39,610 nt of DNA, from IMG/VR virus record IMGVR_UViG_3300037346_000270, positions 1 to 39,610 of that record; one strand, written 5' to 3'. Positions 17,273-23,464 of this stretch are shown here, piece after piece; position 1 is the first letter of the stretch, and every line of letters begins with the position of its first letter. The position numbers and the translations under genes were made by a program. This DNA is from a virus. Under the pieces are notes generated by a model. That model ran no database searches, was not told where the DNA came from, and saw only the letters and a program-made list of their open reading frames with translations.

Positions 17273-17460
17273 GCGCTCTCTTGTTTTAATAGTGGCCATT
17301 GTTCGTTTACGTACTTTTCTGCTGCATCTCGAATGATCCAAGCAACCGAGACTTTTTTGTCTCTGGCCATGCGCTCAAGGGTTTCATGCAGCTCTGGCGG
17401 CATGCTTACAGATGTTCGGACGCTTTTGCCTGTCTCTGGTTTCGCAGATTGCTTTTGCAT
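17269..17460 (-). CDS. Ribbon-helix-helix DNA-binding protein
   Basis: A 63-aa protein with a ribbon strand (KSVRTSVSMPPELHETLERM) followed by a second helix (KKVSVAWIIRDAAEKYVNE), the Arc/CopG fold. Such dimers bind short palindromic or repeated sites. A TGCACCACTG direct repeat merged with a CACCAC/GTGGTG palindrome lies about 25 bases upstream of its ATG, which suggests autoregulation of this gene and the coupled methyltransferase. Confidence 0.85.
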   Translation of the reverse strand: MQKQSAKPETGKSVRTSVSMPPELHETLERMARDKKVSVAWIIRDAAEKYVNEQWPLLKQESA

Positions 17461-17477
17461 GAGTTGGCGACCATAAA

Positions 17478-17508
17478 GTTATATGCACCACTGTGCACCA
17501 CTGTGGTG
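17478..17508 (-). promoter_or_regulatory. Promoter -10 and candidate operator of the RHH-methyltransferase pair
   Basis: Two adjacent copies of TGCACCACTG (17484-17493, 17494-17503) merge into the perfect palindrome CACCAC-T-GTGGTG (17496-17508). On the minus strand they lie right before a TATAAC -10 element (17483-17478), where the -35 would be. A repressor bound here would block RNA polymerase; the adjacent RHH protein is the natural candidate. Confidence 0.6.
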
Positions 17509-17559
17509 TGTTTTTCAATGCGCTGATTAGTTAATGCATCTGTGCCATTGGCATAGCGA

Positions 17560-18000
17560 TTATTTGCTTGTAAATGGCCGTACTAGAGGGGTCCACCAGC
17601 TACCTTTCTTTTCTTCTGGCACTTGATCTAGTGCCGCAGATTGGACTTTATCGGGTTGTGCCAGTTCGTGTGCCTCGTGTGTCGTATCTGGCTTGTGCTC
17701 TATTAGCCGCATAGTTTGGCGCAACTCAGCTACTTCTTCTCGTAGCGCCCTTAACTCAGTCAAAATCAATGCCAAATCAGATGTGCCAATGCTAGTGTCA
17801 GCGTGTGCCGATTTTTCGCTATCAGGCTGTGCCAAGGGTTTCAGAGCGCCGTAGGCTCGAATCAATTCTGAGGTTTCCAAACGTCTAGCGTTTTCGCCAT
17901 CAGGCTCCCAAGATAGACGACCTACAGCCATATCCCTATAGAGTGTCCGCCGGCTTTTCCCAGTCAGTTGTTGCGCTTCCTTGATGGTGTGCCAAGCCAT
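17560..18000 (-). CDS. Helix-turn-helix protein with coiled coil
   Basis: A 146-aa protein from the ATG at 18000; TTG at 18006 is possible. The N-terminus (WHTIKEAQQLTGKSRRTLYRD) is a MerR/excisionase-like helix-turn-helix. A coiled coil at about residues 77-105 (LALILTELRALREEVAELRQ) and a C-terminal aromatic-basic tail (GSWWTPLVRPF) follow. Similar three-part proteins are encoded on Pseudomonas plasmids and phages; their role is unclear. Its place after Rha suggests gene control. Confidence 0.65.
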   Translation of the reverse strand: MAWHTIKEAQQLTGKSRRTLYRDMAVGRLSWEPDGENARRLETSELIRAYGALKPLAQPDSEKSAHADTSIGTSDLALILTELRALREEVAELRQTMRLIEHKPDTTHEAHELAQPDKVQSAALDQVPEEKKGSWWTPLVRPFTSK

Positions 18001-18010
18001 GTGCAACCCC

Positions 18011-18418
18011 CTATAGTTCTAGTGCCATCTGATCGTTTTTCGTGATCGTGAACGAGAAGCCAACGATCTTACGCCCTTGTCGTCGTGGCTCTGCTGTCAC
18101 ATGCAGGGCGTCGGCGAACGACTTAGGTAACGCTGCCGGCTGACCGTTTTCCAGTTCCTGCCAGCGATCAACCAGCGCCGCGGTGAACTCAGGGGAAAGC
18201 TGGGCGACCACTACGAAGCTGTCACGCTTGCAGACCAGATACTCGCGGGACACCACGCCATTGCCTGACTTGGCTCCATCCCCCATTGGGGGTTGGGCGA
18301 TAACGCCGCGAGCAACAAGACGCTCTATTGATTGCTTCACCTTGTCATGCCGAGAATTTACCAGATCGGCAATCTGCTGGCTGCTCATCGTGATGGCGCT
18401 GCTGGTTACGAGGCTCAT
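18011..18418 (-). CDS. Rha-like phage regulatory protein
   Basis: A 135-aa protein. The N-terminal MSSQQIADLVNSRHDKVKQ is the Rha signature of a winged-helix region; YLVCKRDSFVVVAQLSPEF and LVDRWQELE follow as in the family. Rha proteins are phage regulators reported to hinder infection in hosts lacking integration host factor; the mechanism is poorly known. It is ATGA-coupled to the DUF2591 gene. Confidence 0.78.
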   Translation of the reverse strand: MSLVTSSAITMSSQQIADLVNSRHDKVKQSIERLVARGVIAQPPMGDGAKSGNGVVSREYLVCKRDSFVVVAQLSPEFTAALVDRWQELENGQPAALPKSFADALHVTAEPRRQGRKIVGFSFTITKNDQMALEL

Positions 18419-18807
18419 TGCATCAGCTCCTTTGGAACGCTGACTTCATGGCCAAGCTTAGCGGTTACGATCGCTCTGCATGCCGCTACTAGAGGAGAGC
18501 TTATACCGCTCTCATCACCTTCTCCGTCGATCATTTCGTATCGTGCATTCCAGCCGGCATCTGAGATCATCCATCCCGCATACCAGCTATATCCATTGGT
18601 GGAGCGGTCAAGACGGATTCCGTGCTTCTCAATCAGCGGGCCTCCTTGACTCCAGTTCACACTTGGAATCCAAGGAGATTGCAGGCCGGGAGCCACGTCG
18701 ATGCGCAATTCTTTTCCGCGAGAGTCATCTATCTTTTTTTTATCGGCTTTTGCCACGGCCCAATCCAATGCCGGGCCAACTAACTCGCAGGTATTAACCT
18801 CAACCAT
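18415..18807 (-). CDS. DUF2591-like phage protein
   Basis: A 130-aa protein with the DUF2591 pattern: start VNTCELVGPALDWAVAKADK, a central WSQGGPLIEKHGIRL, and a C-terminal SPLVAACRAIVTAKLG. Function unknown; common in phage early regions. Its ATG is only about 20 nt after the U-tract of the structured RNA at 18828-18960, and it lacks a strong ribosome site, so it is likely the gene most directly controlled by that leader. Confidence 0.75.
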   Translation of the reverse strand: MVEVNTCELVGPALDWAVAKADKKKIDDSRGKELRIDVAPGLQSPWIPSVNWSQGGPLIEKHGIRLDRSTNGYSWYAGWMISDAGWNARYEMIDGEGDESGISSPLVAACRAIVTAKLGHEVSVPKELMQ

Positions 18808-18827
18808 TTCAATTTTCTTTCACCCAC

Positions 18828-18960
18828 AAAAAAAGGCTTAAGGGTATGCCGGTAGTAGACCTGTTGGATCTGGATCGAGGGGGAACTCAATCCAACAGGA
18901 ACGGCACACTCTTAAACCTTGTTAACCCTCGATCCATAAACGCTGGGCTACTACACCCGT
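18828..18960 (-). ncRNA. Structured leader/small RNA, copy 1
   Basis: Reading the minus strand, four pairs of complementary segments occur in the order D1 C1 A1 B1 C2 B2 D2 A2. D is 18954-18948 with 18858-18852 (7 bp). C is 18935-18926 with 18881-18872 (10 bp, GGATCGAGGG). A is 18920-18902 with 18851-18833 (about 17 of 19 positions pair). B is 18899-18890 with 18869-18860 (10 bp). A2 runs into seven Ts and GTGGG, 20 nt before an ATG. A and B form a terminator-like hairpin; C and D cross it. A second copy with the same order and linkers lies at 25762-25906. The family is not recognised. Confidence 0.8.
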
Positions 18961-18966
18961 TCGCTG

Positions 18967-18994
18967 AGTATACCGATTCTGGCGCATCGGTAAA
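18967..18994 (-). promoter_or_regulatory. Promoter of structured RNA copy 1
   Basis: On the minus strand TTTACC (18994-18989) and TATACT (18972-18967) are 16 bp apart and place the start near 18960, just before helix D1. The second RNA copy has the comparable pair TTTACG and TATAGT. The interval also forms a 7-bp inverted repeat (18971-18977 with 18986-18992). Confidence 0.6.
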
Positions 18995-18997
18995 GCG

Positions 18998-19402
18998 CTA
19001 TTCGCAAATCCCCCAGTGATCCGCCGTCTGGAATTTAACCTGATGCTCTGCCGCGAAAGCCTCCATCACCTCAAACATATCGTTAAACCACTTCTTGCTC
19101 TTCTTGCGCGTTGAGACGCCCAGCACGACGAATCCACCGTCTAGCCCTGGCACTGCCCTTTGTTGCTCCACGGAAGCGCTGAAAACGTGCTTCCAGTCCT
19201 CGTCAGACAGTTTCTTGCCGTGCCACACGACCTGTTTTGATACATCTCGCAGCATTGCCCACATCCTGCGGTTCTGCGCATCACTGCGGACTTCCTCGCG
19301 CATCGTCCATGTGATGCCTTGGGTCAGGTCGACTTTGTGCAGGATCTGGATTGCTCGCGCCCGATCCTGCTCCGTGCGCAGCGGGAACGATGGCAGGCTC
19401 AT
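18998..19402 (-). CDS. ninB: NinB-like recombination protein
   Basis: A 134-aa protein from the ATG at 19402, which has a GGCGGAG site nine bases upstream; longer starts lie in the previous gene. The motifs TWTMREEVRSDAQNRRMWAML and KHVFSASVEQQRAVPG are those of NinB (lambda Orf), which binds single-stranded DNA and SSB and helps load the annealing protein during recombination. It is ATGA-coupled to a small zinc-finger gene, and the structured RNA follows it. Confidence 0.88.
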   Translation of the reverse strand: MSLPSFPLRTEQDRARAIQILHKVDLTQGITWTMREEVRSDAQNRRMWAMLRDVSKQVVWHGKKLSDEDWKHVFSASVEQQRAVPGLDGGFVVLGVSTRKKSKKWFNDMFEVMEAFAAEHQVKFQTADHWGICE

Positions 19403-19548
19403 TTTGAATTCTCCGCCGCAAACCGATCCTGCCGCGCCTTGCTGCACTTCGCGTGATTCCCCGAGCTACGCTTTCGATTGCACTCTGCGCACATTGATTT
19501 CTCGGAATGCCATGAGTCTGGGCGCGGGATGTGGGATCGCATGGTCAT
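19399..19548 (-). CDS. 49-aa Cys-rich protein
   Basis: Reads WHSEKSMCAECNRKR then NHAKCSKARQDRFAAENSK: a CxxC pair plus a further His/Cys, a likely small zinc knuckle. Its ATG overlaps the stop of the coiled-coil gene and its TGA overlaps the ninB ATG, with AAGGA eight bases upstream. Tiny Cys-rich genes beside ninB are usual. The role is unknown. Confidence 0.7.
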   Translation of the reverse strand: MTMRSHIPRPDSWHSEKSMCAECNRKRSSGNHAKCSKARQDRFAAENSK

Positions 19549-19904
19549 GGCTTGGATCCTTTTAATTTCTTGATCTGGCGAACCATCCCGGCATGCTCGG
19601 CGCCCAACTTGGCGCAGCTCCCGCGAAGACTTGAGTTGTCGGTGGTTAGGCGCTCGACCTCTGCCTTGAGCTGATCGCGCTCTTTCCTCGCATCATCGCG
19701 GGCCTGGCACAAGCTGCGAAGTTCTGCACTGTCACTGCCATGCTGGGCGCGCAAGCCTTCAACCTCGGCAATCAGCGCCAGCACGGCGGCAGGGTTTGCG
19801 GCAGATTCGAAATCCTCCCATGCGTCACTGATTGATTCGCCTTCACTTGACTCGATCTCGACCACGCGCAAGGCCGCCTTCTTCAATTCGCTATGGTCGC
19901 TCAT
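19545..19904 (-). CDS. Coiled-coil phage protein
   Basis: A 119-aa protein that starts with an acidic helical part (WEDFESAANPAAVLALIAEV) and continues as a long coiled coil (DDARKERDQLKAEVERLTTD) to a basic tail. It has the composition of Ea22-like early phage proteins, whose role is unknown. Coupled by overlapping start and stop codons to both neighbours. Confidence 0.65.
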   Translation of the reverse strand: MSDHSELKKAALRVVEIESSEGESISDAWEDFESAANPAAVLALIAEVEGLRAQHGSDSAELRSLCQARDDARKERDQLKAEVERLTTDNSSLRGSCAKLGAEHAGMVRQIKKLKGSKP

Positions 19905-20008
19905 TTGAAAATCTCCTTAATTCGATACCACGTATATGTGAAAAGAGCGCCAGCGCCAGCCCCAATTACAAATGCAATGTTTTCTGGACTCTCAAGTCCG
20001 GCGCTCAT
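19901..20008 (-). CDS. 35-aa membrane protein
   Basis: A one-span peptide: IAFVIGAGAGALFTYTWYR in the middle, charged KEIFK at the end. ATG overlaps the previous TGA and its own TGA overlaps the next ATG, with AAGGAG for the next gene inside its end. The strict coupling supports it as a real gene. Function unknown. Confidence 0.65.
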   Translation of the reverse strand: MSAGLESPENIAFVIGAGAGALFTYTWYRIKEIFK

Positions 20009-20214
20009 TTGTATTTAACTCCTGCTGCGTGGATGGCGGATTCACAACTGGCGATGTATGCGCTTCCTGCTCGTATTCTCGATTTTGGCAGCTCAATCAC
20101 CAGGCACTCCCGCGAGGCCTGCCATGCCTTTTCAGCGATAGTCCTCTTGTTCTCGCCAAGAATTGGAGTCGAGCTCCACCATGCCTCAAACTCTTCCCGC
20201 ATCAAATCACTCAT
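20005..20214 (-). CDS. Small phage protein, 69 aa
   Basis: A helical protein starting MSDLMREEFEAWW with ENKRTIAEKAWQASRE in the middle and a C-terminal segment AYIASCESAIHAAGVKYK. Proteins with this layout (E-x-W-W near the start and a W-x-A-W/A-S-R motif) are very common in Pseudomonas and enterobacterial phages. The function is unknown. Confidence 0.7.
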   Translation of the reverse strand: MSDLMREEFEAWWSSTPILGENKRTIAEKAWQASRECLVIELPKSRIRAGSAYIASCESAIHAAGVKYK

Positions 20215-20222
20215 ATCTCACC

Positions 20223-20357
20223 TCAACTCACGGAACAATTAGGCCAGATCTTCCGCGCCTCGATCAGCGCCTCGGACTGGGTTAGCGGGCCATCCATTAC
20301 CACCATCGGGAATGGCTTGTGGCCGGGGACTTGGACGATCCAGTTTCGCTTTTTCAA
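20223..20357 (-). CDS. 44-aa protein with TTG start
   Basis: Starts with TTG overlapping the helicase stop (TTGA), eight bases after AGGA. It reads KKRNWIVQVPGHKPFPMVVM, then LTQSEALIEARKIWPNCSVS, a small globular-looking sequence. Overlap with the helicase stop, the ribosome site and a plausible sequence support it. No known function. Confidence 0.65.
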   Translation of the reverse strand: MKKRNWIVQVPGHKPFPMVVMDGPLTQSEALIEARKIWPNCSVS

Positions 20358-21724
20358 AACTTGATTCCTCGTGGTTTTCGCTGTGGCTCGTCTTCCTGTT
20401 TGCGCTCTGGTGGGCGCCAGTTGTGATCTAAGTCAACGAATCGGTTGTACTGGCCTTCAAATCCGACTCTTACGGTTTGGGCCTCAATATCTCGACCAAT
20501 TCCAATAATTATCTCGGCAACCCCTTTGTCTTCTGTGTCCGGGTGGTAAACCTCGTCACGGTACACGAACAACACAATGTCCGCGTCCTGCTCGATCGAT
20601 CCGCTATCCCGAAGGTCGGAGGCAATTGGGCGCTTGTTCGGTCGCTGCTCAAGCGCCCGGTTCAACTGGGACAGCAAGATCACAGGTACCTGCAGCTCGT
20701 TCGCCATCAACTTGGCCTGCCGTGTGATCTCGCTGACCTTTTGCAGAGAGTTCATGCGCGGGTCTTCGCCGTCCAGCAAGCCAAGGTGGTCGATCATCAG
20801 CATGTCTAGGCCGCCCATTCGCTTCTGGCGCCGAGCCATTGCACGGACACGGCCGATCGTAAGTCCGGGGCGATCGGATATGCGCAGTCCCGATCGCATT
20901 GCGATACCAGATGCCGCCGTAAGCTCGAAACCGTACTTGGCGCCAGCGGTACCATCCTTCAGGCTGTTTAGCGGGATTGTCCCCTCTGCTGCCAGGATTC
21001 GATCCATGAGTTGCCCCTTGCTCATCTCAAGGCTTACGATCAAAACCTTCTTGTTCTCTCGGATTCCGACGTGGCGAGCAAGGCCCATGGCGAATGTGGT
21101 CTTACCCATCTTGGCTCGGCCGGCAACAACGATCAGTTGGCCCGGCTTCATACCGCAGACTGCATCGTCCAGTTTCTTGATGCCGGTACCTAATCCATCC
21201 ATTCGGCCGCCAAGGTCTTCACGGCGCTGAAGCTCTTCGACGTGGCCGCGCATCACATCGGCAACGTCGAGCACATCAGGCGTTGCTGAGTCGCTGTCGA
21301 TCGAAAGAACCTCAGCCTGAACCGCTGCAACCTTCTCTGCGGTCGATTGGGTACTGTAGGCCATCTCATGTATGACTTGGGCAGATGCGATCAGCTGGCG
21401 GTCAATGGCGCGCTCTCGGATCACGTTGGCGTATGAGTGGGCGTTGGCAGTCGATGGAGTGTTCATCGAAATCTCGATGCAATACGCCATTGCCGATTCG
21501 CCGTTCTCCAAGGTACCGATGCTTTCAGCGACGGTCACATGATCGATATGCTTGCGCTCGGACGCCATGGCAAGGATCGCCCGGTAGATCTCTGCGTTCT
21601 GTCCCCAGTTGAAATCGGTGGACTTCAGATCGGACGATAGCAAGTCGACAAGCTCAGGTCGTTTCAGTAGTGCGCCTAGCAGGCCGTGCTCTGCTTCAAG
21701 GCTGTATGGATCACGCATCGTCAT
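20354..21724 (-). CDS. dnaB: Replicative DNA helicase, DnaB family
   Basis: A 456-aa protein from the ATG at 21724, overlapping the initiator gene's stop. The N-terminal domain starts RDPYSLEAEHGLLGALLKRPE, the primase/initiator-binding part. The RecA-type core has Walker A GRAKMGKT at about residues 202-209, Walker B LMIDHLGLLDG, and VILLSQLNRALEQRPNKRP with SDLRDSGSIEQDAD as in DnaB. It unwinds DNA at the fork as a hexamer; the preceding O-like protein probably loads it at the origin. Having its own helicase frees the phage from host DnaB. Confidence 0.94.
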   Translation of the reverse strand: MTMRDPYSLEAEHGLLGALLKRPELVDLLSSDLKSTDFNWGQNAEIYRAILAMASERKHIDHVTVAESIGTLENGESAMAYCIEISMNTPSTANAHSYANVIRERAIDRQLIASAQVIHEMAYSTQSTAEKVAAVQAEVLSIDSDSATPDVLDVADVMRGHVEELQRREDLGGRMDGLGTGIKKLDDAVCGMKPGQLIVVAGRAKMGKTTFAMGLARHVGIRENKKVLIVSLEMSKGQLMDRILAAEGTIPLNSLKDGTAGAKYGFELTAASGIAMRSGLRISDRPGLTIGRVRAMARRQKRMGGLDMLMIDHLGLLDGEDPRMNSLQKVSEITRQAKLMANELQVPVILLSQLNRALEQRPNKRPIASDLRDSGSIEQDADIVLFVYRDEVYHPDTEDKGVAEIIIGIGRDIEAQTVRVGFEGQYNRFVDLDHNWRPPERKQEDEPQRKPRGIKF

Positions 21725-22457
21725 AATTCCCGTCAATAATTTTGTTGAAGTTCGCAGCCTTCAAAAACCAATCGAAGCTCGCACCCTTCATCGAAGTCAA
21801 AAATGCATTGCCTTTGATGTAATCGAAGAACCTCCGCCAGAACTCCAGGTTTTGAAACTTATCGTCCGATTGCCACCTGCACCTGATAGCCGTCTTCCTT
21901 GCGTCGTTCCGTAGCGTTGGCTGTGGAAGCGCTGGAAGGATCTCGCTGTACAGGTCGAAGATCGCAGCGAATGGAACCGGTGCTGCTTTCACTTTCTCAT
22001 TACCGCTTTTCCCATCCTCATCCGGATCGGCGTCAGCCGGTTTGGGAAGAAGATCTTCTTCTTGTATTTCTAGTACTTCTTTATTGTGGTGGCTTGCTGG
22101 TGTCTTGCTGGTTGTTTGCTGGTGATTTGCTGGTGAGTCAGTCTGGTACTTTGCCCAGTTAGTCACTGTAATCACTGAGAATTTCGAGTGTGATTTGATG
22201 GTGATTTGCTGGAGGGTTTCTAGAGCCTTTAGAGCCATCCTCAAAGTGTGTTCTGACACCCCAATTTGCTGTGAAAATTTGATCCTCCCGAACACCAATT
22301 GGCCCGGCTGCAAAGTGATTACCTGATGCCCGACAAGGACGTCTCCAGCCTTGTAGGAAGCCGACAGGATTAGATGCATCCATACGGCCAGGTACTCGGG
22401 CTTCGCACCTATAGCGCTAGTCAGCAGCTTGCGAGATACCTTCACCCAGCTGCTCAT
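21711..22457 (-). CDS. Replication initiator, lambda O-like
   Basis: A 248-aa protein. The N-terminus (SSWVKVSRKLL, then WMHLILSASYKAG and LVFGRIKFSQQIGVSEHTLRM) is a winged-helix DnaD/O-like DNA-binding domain. A Gln/Ser/His-rich linker follows, encoded by the iteron repeats. The C-terminal domain (WRRFFDYIKGNAFLTSMK, then FDWFLKAANFNKIIDGNY) is the part that meets the helicase in this family. It is directly upstream of the DnaB gene. Like lambda O, it seems to contain its own binding sites inside the gene. Confidence 0.82.
   Translation of the reverse strand: MSSWVKVSRKLLTSAIGAKPEYLAVWMHLILSASYKAGDVLVGHQVITLQPGQLVFGRIKFSQQIGVSEHTLRMALKALETLQQITIKSHSKFSVITVTNWAKYQTDSPANHQQTTSKTPASHHNKEVLEIQEEDLLPKPADADPDEDGKSGNEKVKAAPVPFAAIFDLYSEILPALPQPTLRNDARKTAIRCRWQSDDKFQNLEFWRRFFDYIKGNAFLTSMKGASFDWFLKAANFNKIIDGNYDDA
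22046..22215. other. Candidate replication origin (iterons in initiator gene)
   Basis: Four tandem 11-bp units with core TTGCTGGT begin at 22094, 22105, 22116 and 22127, exactly one helical turn apart. Two more related units (TTTGATGGTGA, TTTGCTGGAGG) lie at 22194-22215. On the other side an AT-rich stretch (22062-22087) and a perfect 16-bp palindrome GAAGAAGATCTTCTTC (22046-22061) follow. Iterons plus AT-rich DNA plus an inverted repeat inside the initiator gene is the lambda ori layout. Function is inferred. Confidence 0.7.
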
Positions 22458-22619
22458 TTACAGCCCCAAGTCTTCGCAGATTTTCTTAAGGGCTGCTTGA
22501 TACTCAGCCTCGCCAGTCCATCCATTCTTCTCGACCCACTCACGCTTGCGTCGTTCGTACTCTTGCCGCTTTGATGCGGGCGCCACGCTGAATCCTGGCT
22601 TTGCTCTGCGGATATTCAT
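22458..22619 (-). CDS. 53-aa basic protein before initiator
   Basis: Reads NIRRAKPGFSVAPASKRQEY, then RREW and a helical C-terminus ending KKICEDLGL. Its stop is directly followed by the initiator ATG (TAAATG) and its start is two bases after the regulator's stop. Small and basic, possibly nucleic-acid binding; I do not recognise the family. Confidence 0.65.
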   Translation of the reverse strand: MNIRRAKPGFSVAPASKRQEYERRKREWVEKNGWTGEAEYQAALKKICEDLGL

Positions 22620-22621
22620 AT

Positions 22622-22822
22622 TCAGTCCTCTCCCAGAGCCAGGAACTCGCTGACCTTCATCCCGAAGGCGTCGGCCAGCAAAACAATCGTTCCAACGCCA
22701 GCATGCTCCTTGCCGACGAGCTGGCTGATGTATGGCTTCGATACCTTCATTCGCCCTGCAAGGTCTTGCTGGTTCATGTCCTTCATGGCCATAGCGACCT
22801 TGATGCTTTTACCTACGTTCAT
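22622..22822 (-). CDS. Cro/CI-like helix-turn-helix regulator
   Basis: A 66-aa XRE-family protein made of little more than the DNA-binding domain: QQDLAGRMKVSKPYISQLVG (residues 18-37) is the helix-turn-helix, followed by GTIVLLADAFGMKVSEFL. Size suggests a Cro-like repressor without a cleavage or oligomerisation domain. It is the first gene of the leftward arm, facing the rightward early promoter across a 238-bp region, so it probably controls one or both promoters. Confidence 0.85.
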   Translation of the reverse strand: MNVGKSIKVAMAMKDMNQQDLAGRMKVSKPYISQLVGKEHAGVGTIVLLADAFGMKVSEFLALGED

Positions 22823-22860
22823 ATTGCTGGCCCTTATGTAGCCCGTTTGTGTGAAGCAAG

Positions 22861-22889
22861 ATTATATGGATGGTTACTCATACGCAAGC
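22861..22889 (-). promoter_or_regulatory. Leftward early promoter (candidate)
   Basis: On the minus strand a perfect TATAAT (22866-22861) lies about 40 bases upstream of the regulator ATG. The -35 is weak (TTGCGT or CTTGCG, spacing 15-16), so activity may depend on context. It is back to back with the rightward promoter, leaving a short AT-rich gap that contains TTAATTAA (22897-22904). Confidence 0.55.
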
Positions 22890-22909
22890 ATATTAGTTAA
22901 TTAAATGTG

Positions 22910-22938
22910 TTGACGTCCTGATTTTCCATGTCTATAGT
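22910..22938 (+). promoter_or_regulatory. Rightward early promoter
   Basis: TTGACG (22910-22915) and TATAGT (22933-22938) with the ideal 17-bp spacer form the best sigma70-type promoter in the window. It drives the rightward early arm from about 22945. The palindrome TTAATTAA lies just upstream of the -35, between the divergent promoters. Confidence 0.85.
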
Positions 22939-22969
22939 TCGTCCCAAGCAACACGAACACCGCACCAAC

Positions 22970-23034
22970 CGCTCTTTAACAACTCGACAGAAACAATCTT
23001 GAATTTTCATAGCAGGCCTTGGCGACAGGGCCTG
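22970..23034 (+). promoter_or_regulatory. boxA-like antitermination leader with hairpin
   Basis: CGCTCTTTAACA at 22970-22981 matches the boxA of ribosomal operons and lambda nut sites, where NusB/S10 bind. About 30 bases on, CAGGCC (23013-23018) and GGCCTG (23029-23034) form a hairpin in a boxB-like position. It lies in the untranslated leader of the rightward transcript and may make the polymerase ignore early terminators. The hairpin is larger than a lambda boxB, and no N protein is recognised. Confidence 0.65.
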
Positions 23035-23060
23035 ACGGGGAAATTACAAGGAGAAGCATC

Positions 23061-23174
23061 GTGACCAAAATCGAATATCAGGAACCCGGCTCAGGCGGCG
23101 CAATCTTCGCCTGGATCTTCGCAAGCGTTATTGCATGGTCGGCGCTAGCAGCCTGCCTAATCACACTTAGTTAA
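23061..23174 (+). CDS. 37-aa membrane protein, first rightward gene
   Basis: Starts with GTG seven bases after AAGGAG. A polar N-terminus (TKIEYQEPGSGG) precedes one membrane span (AIFAWIFASVIAWSALAACL). It is the first product from the strong rightward promoter, so it would be among the earliest phage proteins. Function unknown. Confidence 0.7.
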   Translation: MTKIEYQEPGSGGAIFAWIFASVIAWSALAACLITLS

Positions 23175-23187
23175 AAGGAAATAAAAA

Positions 23188-23355
23188 ATGCAATCTTTAT
23201 TCGGTCTTATGATTTTTGTTTGGATGATCGGGTCGTGGCTTACACATCTGGTTGTTTGTTTTACTGATGACCGCTGGGGGTTTTTGATTGCTGGAGCTCT
23301 GTTCTTTCCGGTGGCGATTATTCACGGAACCGGCGTTTGGTTTGGGTTCTGGTGA
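23188..23355 (+). CDS. 55-aa two-span membrane protein
   Basis: ATG at 23188 follows AAGGAAA. Two hydrophobic segments, LFGLMIFVWMIGSWLTHLVV and GFLIAGALFFPVAIIHGTGV, are joined by a short acidic loop CFTDDRW. Proteins of this type recur in Pseudomonas phages in early position; possibly superinfection exclusion or host takeover, but no function is known. Confidence 0.7.
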   Translation: MQSLFGLMIFVWMIGSWLTHLVVCFTDDRWGFLIAGALFFPVAIIHGTGVWFGFW

Positions 23356-23358
23356 AAT

Positions 23359-23442
23359 ATGAATAAGTCAGCAGCAGCACTAATCGGCGCACTTGTCGCC
23401 ATGACCATCTACACGGCCTGGACACTCTGGACTGTTTTGTAA
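23359..23442 (+). CDS. 27-aa hydrophobic peptide
   Basis: ATG three bases after the preceding stop; nearly all of it is one membrane span (AALIGALVAMTIYTAWTLW). It is very small, so the call depends on tight spacing to its neighbour and on composition. Third membrane peptide in a row. Confidence 0.5.
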   Translation: MNKSAAALIGALVAMTIYTAWTLWTVL

Positions 23443-23464
23443 TTGACCAAATCGGGGAAATTAA

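Noticed and set aside
16103-17341. The methyltransferase as half of a restriction-modification system
   Set aside because: None of the adjacent genes looks like a restriction endonuclease; neighbours are small coupled phage genes.
18838-18935. The nested inverted repeats at 18.8-18.9 kb as a replication origin
   Set aside because: The same architecture with base changes, promoter and U-tract occurs at 25.8 kb on the other strand, which favours RNA; iterons for an origin exist elsewhere in the initiator gene.
20577-21230. 217-codon plus-strand frame opposite the helicase
   Set aside because: Fully antisense to DnaB and rich in Ser/Arg/Pro; no start signal.
22093-22136. Tandem short repeats as a CRISPR array
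   Set aside because: The repeats are 11 bp long with no spacers; they fit iterons.
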